A stretch of DNA of 5,333 nucleotides from assembly GCA_019090185.1 (NCBI GenBank), contig JAHRWJ010000249.1, positions 1 to 5,333 on the forward strand, read 5' to 3'. A program made the position numbers and the translations under genes. Positions 1 through 5,333 of the stretch are shown here, in pieces. The DNA comes from Immundisolibacteraceae bacterium. Lineage in GTDB: Bacteria; Pseudomonadota; Gammaproteobacteria; Immundisolibacterales; Immundisolibacteraceae. Position 1 is the first letter of the stretch; each line of letters opens with the position of its first letter. Below the pieces are notes generated by a model. It saw only the letters and a list, made by a program, of their open reading frames with translations, made no database searches and was not told the origin of the DNA.

Positions 1-83
1 ACAGCTGCTGCTGGCGTTTGATCGGCAACCGGTTGGTCTGATTGATTCGGGTAGGCGATGGGTTGTTCGGGTTGGCTGGACAA
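1..83 (-). CDS. Possible start of the next msh-operon gene (5' partial, product unknown)
   Basis: A frame opens with TTG one nucleotide after the mshL stop and stays open to the window edge (27 complete codons). The visible peptide is rich in Pro, Gln and Ala with a few acidic residues (it includes QPEQPIAYPNQ and DQPVADQTPAAA) and looks like a disordered linker. There is no ATG or GTG on this strand within the 84 bases after mshL, so TTG is the only conventional start there. Two upstream msh genes also appear to use TTG, which makes it credible. The same frame is open further back, with two consecutive ATG codons inside the end of mshL, so a start overlapping mshL is another option. In Vibrio and Shewanella the gene after mshL is mshM, an AAA+ ATPase, but this N-terminus does not resemble the usual MshM start. 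All three minus-strand frames are open here, so the region could instead be an untranslated spacer before a gene beyond the window. Confidence 0.33.
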   Translation of the reverse strand, partial: MSSQPEQPIAYPNQSDQPVADQTPAAA

Positions 84-84
84 T

Positions 85-1911
85 CTAGAACTGCCCGGGC
101 ATTGAGTTAGAAAGCAGTTCGCCGGTTGAACTCCAGCCATCATTCCAGCCCTGAAAATGGTGGTTATTGCTGCCCATCGCGCGGTTATTCGCAATCATCG
201 GTCGTAGCAAAATCACCAGCTCGCTACGCTGGAATGCCTTGCCCTGGTGTTTAAAAAACTTGCCGAACCATGGTAGGTCGGAGAGTCCGGGTGTGCCTGC
301 CTCGATGCTTTTTTGCAGGCTGCTCATCAGGCCACCAATGACAATGACCTCGCCAGAGCGGGCGCGCACAATGGTGTCTGACTCGCGCACATTACTCAGT
401 GCCAGTGGTACTGAGAGCTGGGAGCTGCTGGAGACATCTATCTGTTTTATTTTTTCACTGACTTCGCTGACGGTCGGGTGGATGTGCAGCACCACCGTGC
501 CATCGGCATCTATTTGGGGGATCACGTCCAGCGCCACCCCTGAGAAAAACGGGGTCAGTTCGACTTCAACGGATTGATTGCTGCCACCGTTATTATTGGA
601 AGTATCGGTTGATACATCGGTGACAAAAAACTCATCAGTGCCGACCTTAATAACCGCCTTCTGATTGTTGATGGTGGCAATCCGCGGGCTCGACAGTACC
701 TGTACTTCGCCCTGTAGTTGAAGCAGTTCGATAAAGGCCTGAAAATCACCTAAATTGAGGGCGGCGGTGAGGGCGCCACCAAATGCGGATGTTGCGGTGC
801 CGTCTACGGCAACCGGACTAGCGGGGTTAAGGTTGCCGCTGTTGGTTGCAATATCCGACAACCCAGTGCCGTTGCCAAGCAGGGTGCCACCGCCGGTTTG
901 ACCGATCACCACCGTGTTGCTACCCAGTTCGAGCAGCGCTGACCAGTTGATACCACTACGAAACCCGTTTGCGAGTTCAACCTCGATGATTTTTGCTTCC
1001 AGAATGACCTGGCGCTGGGCAATTTTCTGGATGGTATGGAGGTAGTGTTCAACTTCTCTGAGTTCCCCCGGCATCGCACTAATGACCGCCACACCAACAT
1101 CAGGATTGATCACCACCTGGCGGCCCTGCTCGGTACCGACAATGAGTTTCAAGGTTTGTTCAAGAATGGTCCAGAAATCCGTGCTGCTGCTGGTGGTGAC
1201 CTGACTGCCTGAAACTTCCTCTGCTGATTCGCTGTTGACCTCAGTGTCATCGTCATCGCTATCACCAGCGCTGCTGGTTGAGGTGGACTCGGTGAGTTGT
1301 CCGGAGCTGACCCGGGTTTGGGAGTTGCCAGAGCGGGTTACGTTGAGATAGTCGATGGCAAATATTCGGGTGGCCATGCGTGCTGGCAATACCTGAATAA
1401 TATTGCCAGCTTTTTGAAATTCATAGCCGTAGACCTGACGTACGGTTTGTAGCACCTGTTCCAGGGTTACCTGATTGAGTTGCAGACTAACGTTGCCCTC
1501 TACCAGCGGGTGAACCACCAGATTGCGGTTACTGCCATCGACCAGCGTTAGAAAAAAATCCCGTGCCGGCATGTCGCGGACCGAGACATCGATGAGCTCT
1601 GGTGTCGCACTTTTAATCTCAATAATCGGTTGGGTTGAACGTTCAGCAGTCGTTCTCTGCGTGTTTTTGGTAGCCGATTGATGGTTAGTAGCTGTGGTGG
1701 CTAGGGAGGTTTGGCCAGCAGTTTTTGTAGTGCCAGGGTCGCTCGATTGGGCGCTTGATGGGGCGGACTGCCCCGTGGTTGGCCAAATTTCGGCCAGCCG
1801 CCGATTAAACGGCGAATTGCTGCTGTCCGGCAGCAGCTGACAGCCACTGATGGCGCTCAAAGCCAACGCTATTGTTAATGTGGTTGATGCGCTTTTTGAA
1901 AAGCGCTTCAT
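85..1911 (-). CDS. mshL: MSHA pilus biogenesis secretin MshL, outer-membrane lipoprotein
   Basis: This is the outer-membrane secretin of the MSHA type IV pilus, expected to form the multimeric channel through which the pilus leaves the cell. From the ATG chosen here it has 608 residues. They begin with a lipoprotein signal peptide (MKRFSK n-region, hydrophobic core, lipobox ISGC with Cys24). A Ser/Thr/Gln-rich linker runs to about residue 95. An STN/N0-type domain covers about 109-176, and an N1-type domain about 182-305 is interrupted by a Ser/Thr/Asp-rich loop (about 193-245, with a DDDD run). The secretin beta-barrel domain covers about 305-573, with a VQVLSSPRIAT segment and the C-terminal motif SELVILLRPMI. 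A polar tail follows. The family's usual length is about 550-600 residues. An in-frame TTG at 1923 would add MNIR and overlap the mshK stop as TTGA. I prefer ATG because it is the commoner codon and still gives a complete signal peptide, but neither start has a convincing Shine-Dalgarno site. The gene lies directly after mshK, as in known msh loci. Confidence 0.93.
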   Translation of the reverse strand: MKRFSKSASTTLTIALALSAISGCQLLPDSSNSPFNRRLAEIWPTTGQSAPSSAQSSDPGTTKTAGQTSLATTATNHQSATKNTQRTTAERSTQPIIEIKSATPELIDVSVRDMPARDFFLTLVDGSNRNLVVHPLVEGNVSLQLNQVTLEQVLQTVRQVYGYEFQKAGNIIQVLPARMATRIFAIDYLNVTRSGNSQTRVSSGQLTESTSTSSAGDSDDDDTEVNSESAEEVSGSQVTTSSSTDFWTILEQTLKLIVGTEQGRQVVINPDVGVAVISAMPGELREVEHYLHTIQKIAQRQVILEAKIIEVELANGFRSGINWSALLELGSNTVVIGQTGGGTLLGNGTGLSDIATNSGNLNPASPVAVDGTATSAFGGALTAALNLGDFQAFIELLQLQGEVQVLSSPRIATINNQKAVIKVGTDEFFVTDVSTDTSNNNGGSNQSVEVELTPFFSGVALDVIPQIDADGTVVLHIHPTVSEVSEKIKQIDVSSSSQLSVPLALSNVRESDTIVRARSGEVIVIGGLMSSLQKSIEAGTPGLSDLPWFGKFFKHQGKAFQRSELVILLRPMIANNRAMGSNNHHFQGWNDGWSSTGELLSNSMPGQF

Positions 1912-1919
1912 TCGAATGT

Positions 1920-2255
1920 TCAATGGTTGATTCCATCAACGAGTCGGAGGGTCTTCACCCCGGTAGTGGTTTTTAGATCGACTGCACCAGCGCGTATTGC
2001 GGTGACCGTGGCGCCCATGATCTGATCACCTGGCCCGGTCACCGTAATGCCATTGATCACCGCCCGTTGACGCTGTTTAGTGATCACAGTGGAGGTGAGT
2101 TTCCACGGCTGCTGTCCGGTCGAGCTGCCGGCCTCAACACTGTCGGGAAGTGTCGGGTCAAAGTCGAGGCTCTGGCTTGTCGCGCTTATGCTTAGTGGAG
2201 TTAGCGACAGCCAGAGCAGGAACGTTAATTGCCGCAACAGGTGGATCCGTTTCAT
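1920..2255 (-). CDS. mshK: MSHA pilus biogenesis protein MshK (PilP-like periplasmic protein)
   Basis: This small secreted protein (111 aa) fits MshK in size, position and sequence pattern. Residues 1 to about 25 form a Sec signal peptide (basic MKRIHLLRQ, hydrophobic FLLWLSLTPLS, possible cleavage after SISA). Residues about 50-108 form a predicted beta-rich domain with WKLTSTVI, QRAVINGITV and VKTLRL, the layout of PilP-type and related pilotin-like domains that describe a short beta-sandwich. By analogy with PilP, it would link the inner-membrane MshI2/MshJ pair to the N-terminal domains of the MshL secretin; this role is inferred. There is no Cys after the signal peptide, so unlike PilP it does not appear to be a lipoprotein. 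The ATG overlaps the mshJ stop as ATGA (2252-2255) and its own TGA abuts mshL, which points to translational coupling within one operon. Confidence 0.83.
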   Translation of the reverse strand: MKRIHLLRQLTFLLWLSLTPLSISATSQSLDFDPTLPDSVEAGSSTGQQPWKLTSTVITKQRQRAVINGITVTGPGDQIMGATVTAIRAGAVDLKTTTGVKTLRLVDGINH

Positions 2256-2980
2256 GATCCAGTTCCCAAGCCGGTTCCCAGCGTGTAAGCATCAACATTG
2301 ATGGTTGAGTCTGGGTGGTCGGTGACTTCGAATTCCAGCTGATGCCAGAGTAGTGCCCAGGGCATCTGCGCCAGCGCATTGAGAAACTTGCGGGTACTCT
2401 GGTAGTTGCCGCGGTAGCTGGCGCTAAGGTTGGTGCGAACGATAGTGGTGCTGATGGGATTACCGCTATCGGCGCCGATACCAGCATCATTGGCGCCTGG
2501 TTTTGTTTGTTCAACCGGCTCGAGGCTGTTGCCGGTGGCGGCTTGCAGATTGATTGATTGATCGTTGACTTCACTTAGCAGTGATGACAGCGCTAATCTG
2601 CCCTGCTTTTTCAACAGATCAGCAAATACCTTGGGTAGCTGCTCGGGTCCTATCATCGTCGCCAGGCTGGTATTGATGGTCTCTTGCTGATCTGTAATCT
2701 GGTTTTGTAGCTGTTTGGCGTACCCCATTTGGCTGAGAAAATTCCCCTGGTTGTCAGACAGCCCGAGTTTTTCAGCATCTAGCTCAAGCAGTGCTAGATT
2801 AGCCTGCCACCGGGTTACCTCTGTGGCGGCCTGTTTTTGTAATGCGCTTAGCGGAGCCAGCAGCGTGAGGTCAATGATCAGGAACAGCACGGCCACGCCA
2901 GACAGGGTTAGTAGAATCCGTTCACGCAGGTTTAGGGCTTCAATCCGCTTCAGGTAGTTTTTTATCAGCAGCTGATTCAA
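2252..2980 (-). CDS. mshJ: MSHA pilus biogenesis protein MshJ (PilO-like, inner membrane)
   Basis: This is a bitopic inner-membrane protein of 242 residues. It has a short basic cytoplasmic N-terminus (about 1-20), one transmembrane helix (about 21-43, LLTLSGVAVLFLIID) and a heptad-like periplasmic helix (about 45-108, Leu/Ala/Gln-rich). A helical segment about 114-135 is followed by a low-complexity Pro/Gly/Asn linker (about 150-175) and a C-terminal PilO-like ferredoxin fold (about 178-235, including YRGNYQSTRKFLNAL and LEFEVT). PilO and GspM relatives dimerise with PilN or GspL relatives and align the secretion motor with the secretin; here the partner would be MshI2. The start is TTG, overlapping the mshI2 stop as TTGA (2977-2980). 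No in-frame ATG or GTG was found immediately upstream, and the frame upstream is open into mshI2. The ATGA overlap with mshK and the gene order agree with mshJ of other gammaproteobacteria. Confidence 0.88.
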   Translation of the reverse strand: MNQLLIKNYLKRIEALNLRERILLTLSGVAVLFLIIDLTLLAPLSALQKQAATEVTRWQANLALLELDAEKLGLSDNQGNFLSQMGYAKQLQNQITDQQETINTSLATMIGPEQLPKVFADLLKKQGRLALSSLLSEVNDQSINLQAATGNSLEPVEQTKPGANDAGIGADSGNPISTTIVRTNLSASYRGNYQSTRKFLNALAQMPWALLWHQLEFEVTDHPDSTINVDAYTLGTGLGTGS

Positions 2981-3564
2981 GGCCCGGATCCATCTTTTGG
3001 GCGACCACGGAGCAAAAACGCCACCTGGGTTGACGACTCTTCCAGTTCGTCTAGTTGAACTTGATCAAACTGGAGGTTATTAAATGCGGGTGTAGCGGCT
3101 AACTGGCTCAGGTATTCAGGTACCAGCTTGCTGCGGCTGGCAACGCCATGAAGTTCATTCTCTTCACCCAACAAAATCATAGTTAGCCAGAGGCCCGGTA
3201 AGCGTAGTTCGCTCAGCGCCTGGAACTGCTGAGCAACCCGGTTACGATCGACTAGTAACGCCTGCAGTTGCACAGCGGTGGCGGCTTTTTTGTTGAACTG
3301 CTGCTGCAGATCTGTAATGTGTTGATCGATGGACTGATCTTTGCCAAGGTCTAGATGAAGCACTGCCAGTTGGGCCTGTAATTGGGCGTGATGATTTTTG
3401 AGTGCTGAAACCACATCGCGTTGAGTTTCCAAAATTAGCCAGCCATAGCCGCCAGAACCGGTCAGCAAAACAGTGGCTAACAGGCAGGTCAGGGCCATGA
3501 CCCGCAATGAAAGTGGGTCGGGCTGGTGACGAAACTCTGGCTGGAACAGGTTGATTTGTTGCAA
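2977..3564 (-). CDS. mshI2: MSHA biogenesis protein MshI2 (PilN-like, inner membrane)
   Basis: This is a PilN-domain protein of 195 residues. It begins with the family's N-terminal motif QQINLFQPEF, the counterpart of the PilN INLLPWR motif that docks on cytoplasmic PilM. A transmembrane helix lies at about 22-46 (VMALTCLLATVLLTGSGGYGWLI), a coiled coil at about 50-118 (repeated Gln/Leu heptads) and a compact alpha/beta domain at about 119-188 (LWLTMILL, ELHGVASR, FDQVQLDEL, VAFLLRG). By analogy it pairs with MshJ in the inner membrane and passes motor signals to the periplasm. The start is TTG. Reading upstream in frame, a TAG appears 11 codons before it with no ATG or GTG between, and the conserved motif would be lost with any later start, so TTG is well supported. 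Shine-Dalgarno complementarity is poor. It is the first msh gene here, following a 223-bp gap; the mshH and mshI (PilM-like) genes that precede it in Vibrio and Shewanella are not seen. Confidence 0.83.
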   Translation of the reverse strand: MQQINLFQPEFRHQPDPLSLRVMALTCLLATVLLTGSGGYGWLILETQRDVVSALKNHHAQLQAQLAVLHLDLGKDQSIDQHITDLQQQFNKKAATAVQLQALLVDRNRVAQQFQALSELRLPGLWLTMILLGEENELHGVASRSKLVPEYLSQLAATPAFNNLQFDQVQLDELEESSTQVAFLLRGRPKDGSGP

Positions 3565-3628
3565 TCTGAAGGTGCTCGTCGTTAATGGACAGTCCTACTT
3601 GTTTTCGGGCAAGCGAGCCAGACCTGAA

Positions 3629-3656
3629 ATTAGAGGGCCTCAGCCACCGTTGCTAA
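3629..3656 (-). promoter_or_regulatory. Weak sigma-70-like promoter candidate for the msh operon
   Basis: On the minus strand TTAGCA (3656-3651, four of six matches to TTGACA) lies 16 bp upstream of TCTAAT (3634-3629, five of six matches to TATAAT). That is about 65 bp before the mshI2 start codon. The spacer is one base short of ideal and there is no extended -10 TG, so this is a pattern match only. I found no convincing sigma-54 element (GG-N10-GC) in the stretch between this pair and the mshI2 start. Confidence 0.22.
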
Positions 3657-3697
3657 TCGTCAGAAGTCATTGAATGGTTGGTTTTTAGGGTCGGGGT

Positions 3698-3732
3698 GCG
3701 CGCCGAATCATAGCGGCAGATCAGCGGCGCGC
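3698..3732. repeat. 8-bp perfect inverted repeat in the gph-mshI2 gap
   Basis: The arms GCGCGCCG (3698-3705) and CGGCGCGC (3725-3732) are exact reverse complements separated by 19 bases. In RNA from either strand they would form a strong GC stem, but neither side has a T-run, so a classical intrinsic terminator is not supported. It could be a transcript-end hairpin of the gph message, a regulator site, or chance in GC-rich DNA. Confidence 0.5.
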
Positions 3733-3787
3733 TTAAGGCGGTTGTAACCAACTATTGGCTTTGGTGGGGCAGGGAGGCGGATTACCG

Positions 3788-4471
3788 CTAAGCGGGGGTG
3801 ATCAGTAGCTCAGTTAGCTGTTTGAACTGGCTGATCAGCGCATTTGCGCCGAGCCCGGCAAGATCAACGCCCTGGTGGTAACCCCAGTCGACCATGATGG
3901 TGGCCGTGCCAGCGTCCTGCCCGGCTTCGAAGTCGTTGATGGAATCACCAACCATTACCGCTTCTGCTGGGGTGGCGTCTAGTTGTTCGAGCGCGTGCAG
4001 CAGGGGCAGGGGATCCGGCTTACGAGCGGGTGTTGAATCGCCACCTACCGTGGTCTGAAAGTAATCGCTAATGCCGAGTTTTTCTAACAGCGGGGTGGTG
4101 AACTGAATCGGCTTGTTGGTGACACAGCCAAATTTGAAACCGCGACCGTGAAGGCGAGATAATCCCTCACGTACGCCGCTGTAGAGGCGGCTCTGATCAG
4201 CAAAGTGATCGCTGTAGCAGAGGTTGAAACTCTGTTTGGCCTGGTCATGGAGTTGCGCATCAGCCGTGGCGGCCGGGTCGCCGGTGATGGCTCTATGCAG
4301 CAAACGATCGACCCCATTGCCGACCCACTGGCGGATTTTGGCTTCGGGCTGGGGCTGGTGGCCAATGGTCTGTAACGCCACATTAATGCTGCTGGCCAGA
4401 TCAGGGACGCTATCGACCAGCGTGCCGTCCAGGTCAAATAACAAGGTGTTGATCTGGCCAAAAAAGGTCAT
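3788..4471 (-). CDS. gph: Phosphoglycolate phosphatase (HAD family, Gph-type)
   Basis: This cytoplasmic HAD hydrolase (227 aa) most likely removes phosphate from 2-phosphoglycolate, a product of oxidative DNA-end repair and related damage. All four HAD motifs are visible. Motif I is FDLDGTLVDS, with nucleophile Asp13 and acid/base Asp15. Motif II is VTNK (Thr118-Asn119). Motif III is Lys151 in RKPDPLPL. Motif IV is GDSIND (Asp176, Asp180), which binds Mg2+. Residues about 18-95 form the helical cap of subclass IA, with the VPDLASSINVAL and WVGNGVDRLLHRA segments characteristic of Gph. The length is normal (220-250). The ATG lies 7 bp after the nudF stop, without a strong Shine-Dalgarno site, suggesting co-transcription. 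It does not have the rpe-gph-trpS context of E. coli. HAD substrate range is hard to read from sequence, so a related sugar-phosphate phosphatase such as MupP cannot be excluded, although the cap sequence favours Gph. Confidence 0.88.
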   Translation of the reverse strand: MTFFGQINTLLFDLDGTLVDSVPDLASSINVALQTIGHQPQPEAKIRQWVGNGVDRLLHRAITGDPAATADAQLHDQAKQSFNLCYSDHFADQSRLYSGVREGLSRLHGRGFKFGCVTNKPIQFTTPLLEKLGISDYFQTTVGGDSTPARKPDPLPLLHALEQLDATPAEAVMVGDSINDFEAGQDAGTATIMVDWGYHQGVDLAGLGANALISQFKQLTELLITPA

Positions 4472-4478
4472 CTTGCGG

Positions 4479-5126
4479 TTAGCTGGTGGAGGCGAGCTGG
4501 TTGCGAACCTTGGCGTGGTTTAGCTGTAACCATTGCAGGGCAATAATAGCCGGGCTATTGCGAATTTTACCGGCTTTAAGCAGGCTGAGTGCACGCTGCA
4601 GGGGCACTGCGAGCACACGAATGTCTTCATCTTCGTCATCAAGACCGTGAAAGCCGCTGACCAGCTTGCTGTCGCAGGCAGCGCAGAACAGGCTCATATA
4701 TTCGCTGACCGCGCCTGGGCTCATGTAGTAATCCATGATCGGGATTAATTCCCCGAATAGCTCGCAGCCGGCTTCTTCCAGGGCTTCGCGACGGGCGACC
4801 TGTTCGGCGCTCTGATTTGGGTCGATGATGCCGGCAATAATTTCGATCTGCCACGGGTCTGCGCCGTGAGCATAGGCACCGGTGCGGAACTGTTCGATCA
4901 GGATGACCTTGTCTTCAACCGGGTCGTAGGGCAGCACCGCAGCGGCATGGCCTCGCTCCAGCACTTCACGGGTAATCGGCCGGCTCCAGTTGCCGTCGTA
5001 TTGACGGTGGCGCAGCTGATAACGATCCATTCGGTAATAACCCTGAAACACGGTGTCGTGCTGGATTAGCTCGACATCGTCCCGCGTCAGTTCAGTGGGT
5101 TTTTGCTCTTCGGGGTGCTGGGTCAT
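4479..5126 (-). CDS. nudF: ADP-ribose pyrophosphatase, Nudix family (NudF-type)
   Basis: This Nudix hydrolase (215 aa; E. coli NudF is about 209) is expected to cleave ADP-ribose to AMP and ribose 5-phosphate in the cytoplasm. The N-terminal half (about 15-60) matches the swapped beta-domain of the dimeric ADPRase subfamily (VFQGYYRMDRYQLRHRQYDG). It leads to ERGHAAAVLPYDP and VILIEQFRTGAY, the substrate-pocket region. The Nudix box runs from Gly99 to about residue 122, with the catalytic core RREALEEAG (Arg113, Glu114, Glu117, Glu118). The Glu expected six residues after Gly99 is Gln105. After the box come YYMSPGAVSEYMSLF and DEDEDIRV, the loop that carries the subfamily's catalytic acidic residues. 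The ATG lies 19 bp after the stop of the upstream membrane-protein gene and has no clear Shine-Dalgarno sequence; gph follows after 7 bp. Its usual neighbours tolC, cpdA and parE are not seen here. Confidence 0.92.
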   Translation of the reverse strand: MTQHPEEQKPTELTRDDVELIQHDTVFQGYYRMDRYQLRHRQYDGNWSRPITREVLERGHAAAVLPYDPVEDKVILIEQFRTGAYAHGADPWQIEIIAGIIDPNQSAEQVARREALEEAGCELFGELIPIMDYYMSPGAVSEYMSLFCAACDSKLVSGFHGLDDEDEDIRVLAVPLQRALSLLKAGKIRNSPAIIALQWLQLNHAKVRNQLASTS

Positions 5127-5145
5127 GTTGCGCTGTTGGCTACTG

Positions 5146-5333
5146 TTAAAAATAACTGAGTAGTAAATAACCTGCTAATAAAATTGCTACCCAGAGCACC
5201 ATGCTGCCGATTGGCCAGGTGCGGGCTAGCGTGCTCTCTACCCCATGGTGGCGATGAAAGTTATCTGCCGCTAAATCAATTAAACCGCTGACCAGAAAAC
5301 GCCAGGTGAACACCAATGGTTTGCAAATGGCAG
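5146..5333 (-). CDS. C-terminus of a multipass membrane protein, probably an Mrp/NuoM-like antiporter subunit (partial)
   Basis: An open frame enters from beyond the window and ends at TAA (5148-5146), giving 61 visible residues. They comprise a hydrophobic or amphipathic segment (about 5-22, PLVFTWRFLVSGLIDLA), a short His-rich polar loop (HRHHGVE), the segment LARTWPIGSMVLW, and a final transmembrane helix (about 42-61) ending within one residue of the stop. A polar loop with HHG.E followed by ARTWP.GSMVLW and a last helix matches my memory of the C-terminal end of Na+/H+ antiporter subunit D and related proton-conducting (NuoL/NuoM-like) subunits in gammaproteobacteria. No catalytic transmembrane Lys or Glu region is in view, so the family assignment rests on this tail only. 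The other two frames of this strand hit stops early, which supports this frame as coding. It lies 19 bp before nudF and may share its transcript. Confidence 0.6.
   Translation of the reverse strand, partial: AICKPLVFTWRFLVSGLIDLAADNFHRHHGVESTLARTWPIGSMVLWVAILLAGYLLLSYF

Larger units (their letters stand above)
3565..3787. other. Intergenic region between gph and mshI2
   Basis: This 223-bp stretch separates the gph operon from the msh operon and is the only sizeable non-coding gap in the window. The only frames I found in it are very short: a 23-codon plus-strand frame at 3585-3656 and minus-strand frames under 10 codons. None has a recognisable product. It holds a perfect 8-bp inverted repeat and a weak promoter-like pair, listed separately. 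I see no intrinsic terminator (no stem followed by a T-run) after gph, and no tRNA or riboswitch-like structure. It is the natural place for the msh promoter and any upstream regulator site. Confidence 0.8.

Noticed and set aside
167..577. 136-codon plus-strand open frame
   Set aside because: It lies fully antisense to the conserved secretin domain of mshL and has no recognisable domain of its own.
2158..2574. 138-codon minus-strand open frame
   Set aside because: It overlaps mshJ and mshK in another frame, is low-complexity in composition, and the real genes there have clear family features.
3585..3656. 23-codon plus-strand frame in the gph-mshI2 gap
   Set aside because: It is very short, has no Shine-Dalgarno site or recognisable peptide, and is of a length expected by chance.
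3698..3732. Intrinsic terminator for gph at the inverted repeat
   Set aside because: The stem is not followed by a T-run on either strand, and the 19-nt loop is long for an intrinsic terminator.
3777..3788. Small hairpin GCGG-ATTA-CCGC at the gph stop codon
   Set aside because: A stem of only 4 bp with no T-run is too weak to support a terminator.
4084..4461. 125-codon minus-strand open frame
   Set aside because: It is a shifted frame inside gph, where the HAD motifs are in the longer frame.
4224..4523. 99-codon plus-strand open frame
   Set aside because: It is antisense to gph and the end of nudF, with no start-site support or domain.
1..5333. CRISPR array, insertion sequence, tRNA or other mobile feature
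   Set aside because: I saw no spaced direct repeats, terminal inverted repeats, transposase-like protein or tRNA-like fold. The window is almost fully filled by recognisable core genes on one strand.

Overview
The window reads as chromosomal DNA from a Gram-negative gammaproteobacterium, probably an aquatic one. The main evidence is a mannose-sensitive haemagglutinin (MSHA) type IV pilus locus with an outer-membrane secretin lipoprotein, a gene set typical of Vibrio, Shewanella and related marine gammaproteobacteria. I cannot fix the genus. Every gene I can support lies on the minus strand, so transcription runs from high to low coordinates.

Region by region, in transcription order: (1) 5333-5146 is the C-terminal tail of a membrane protein resembling the end of an Mrp-type (subunit D) or NuoL/M-like proton-conducting antiporter subunit. 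(2) 5126-4479 is a Nudix ADP-ribose pyrophosphatase (nudF), starting 19 bp after the membrane protein. (3) 4471-3788 is a HAD-family phosphoglycolate phosphatase (gph), 7 bp after nudF. These three are probably co-transcribed. (4) 3787-3565 is a 223-bp gap with an 8-bp GC-rich inverted repeat and one weak sigma-70-like promoter candidate. (5) 3564-85 holds mshI2 (PilN-like), mshJ (PilO-like), mshK (PilP-like) and mshL (secretin). Each joins the next through a 4-bp stop/start overlap (TTGA, ATGA, TTGA; for mshL a nearby ATG is also possible). (6) From base 83 to the window edge an open frame with a possible TTG start follows the mshL stop by 1 nt and may be the next msh gene.

By analogy with PilN/O/P/Q, MshI2 and MshJ would form the inner-membrane and periplasmic alignment complex. 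MshK would bridge that complex to the MshL outer-membrane ring through which the pilus passes. The nudF-gph pair is housekeeping metabolite clean-up (ADP-ribose and 2-phosphoglycolate) and has no evident link to the pilus.

I see no mobile element, CRISPR array, RNA gene or unknown multi-gene system. The points worth checking are the chain of TTG starts, the absence of mshH and mshI (PilM-like) directly upstream of mshI2, an uncharacteristic Pro/Gln-rich frame after mshL, and a Glu-to-Gln change in the NudF Nudix box.
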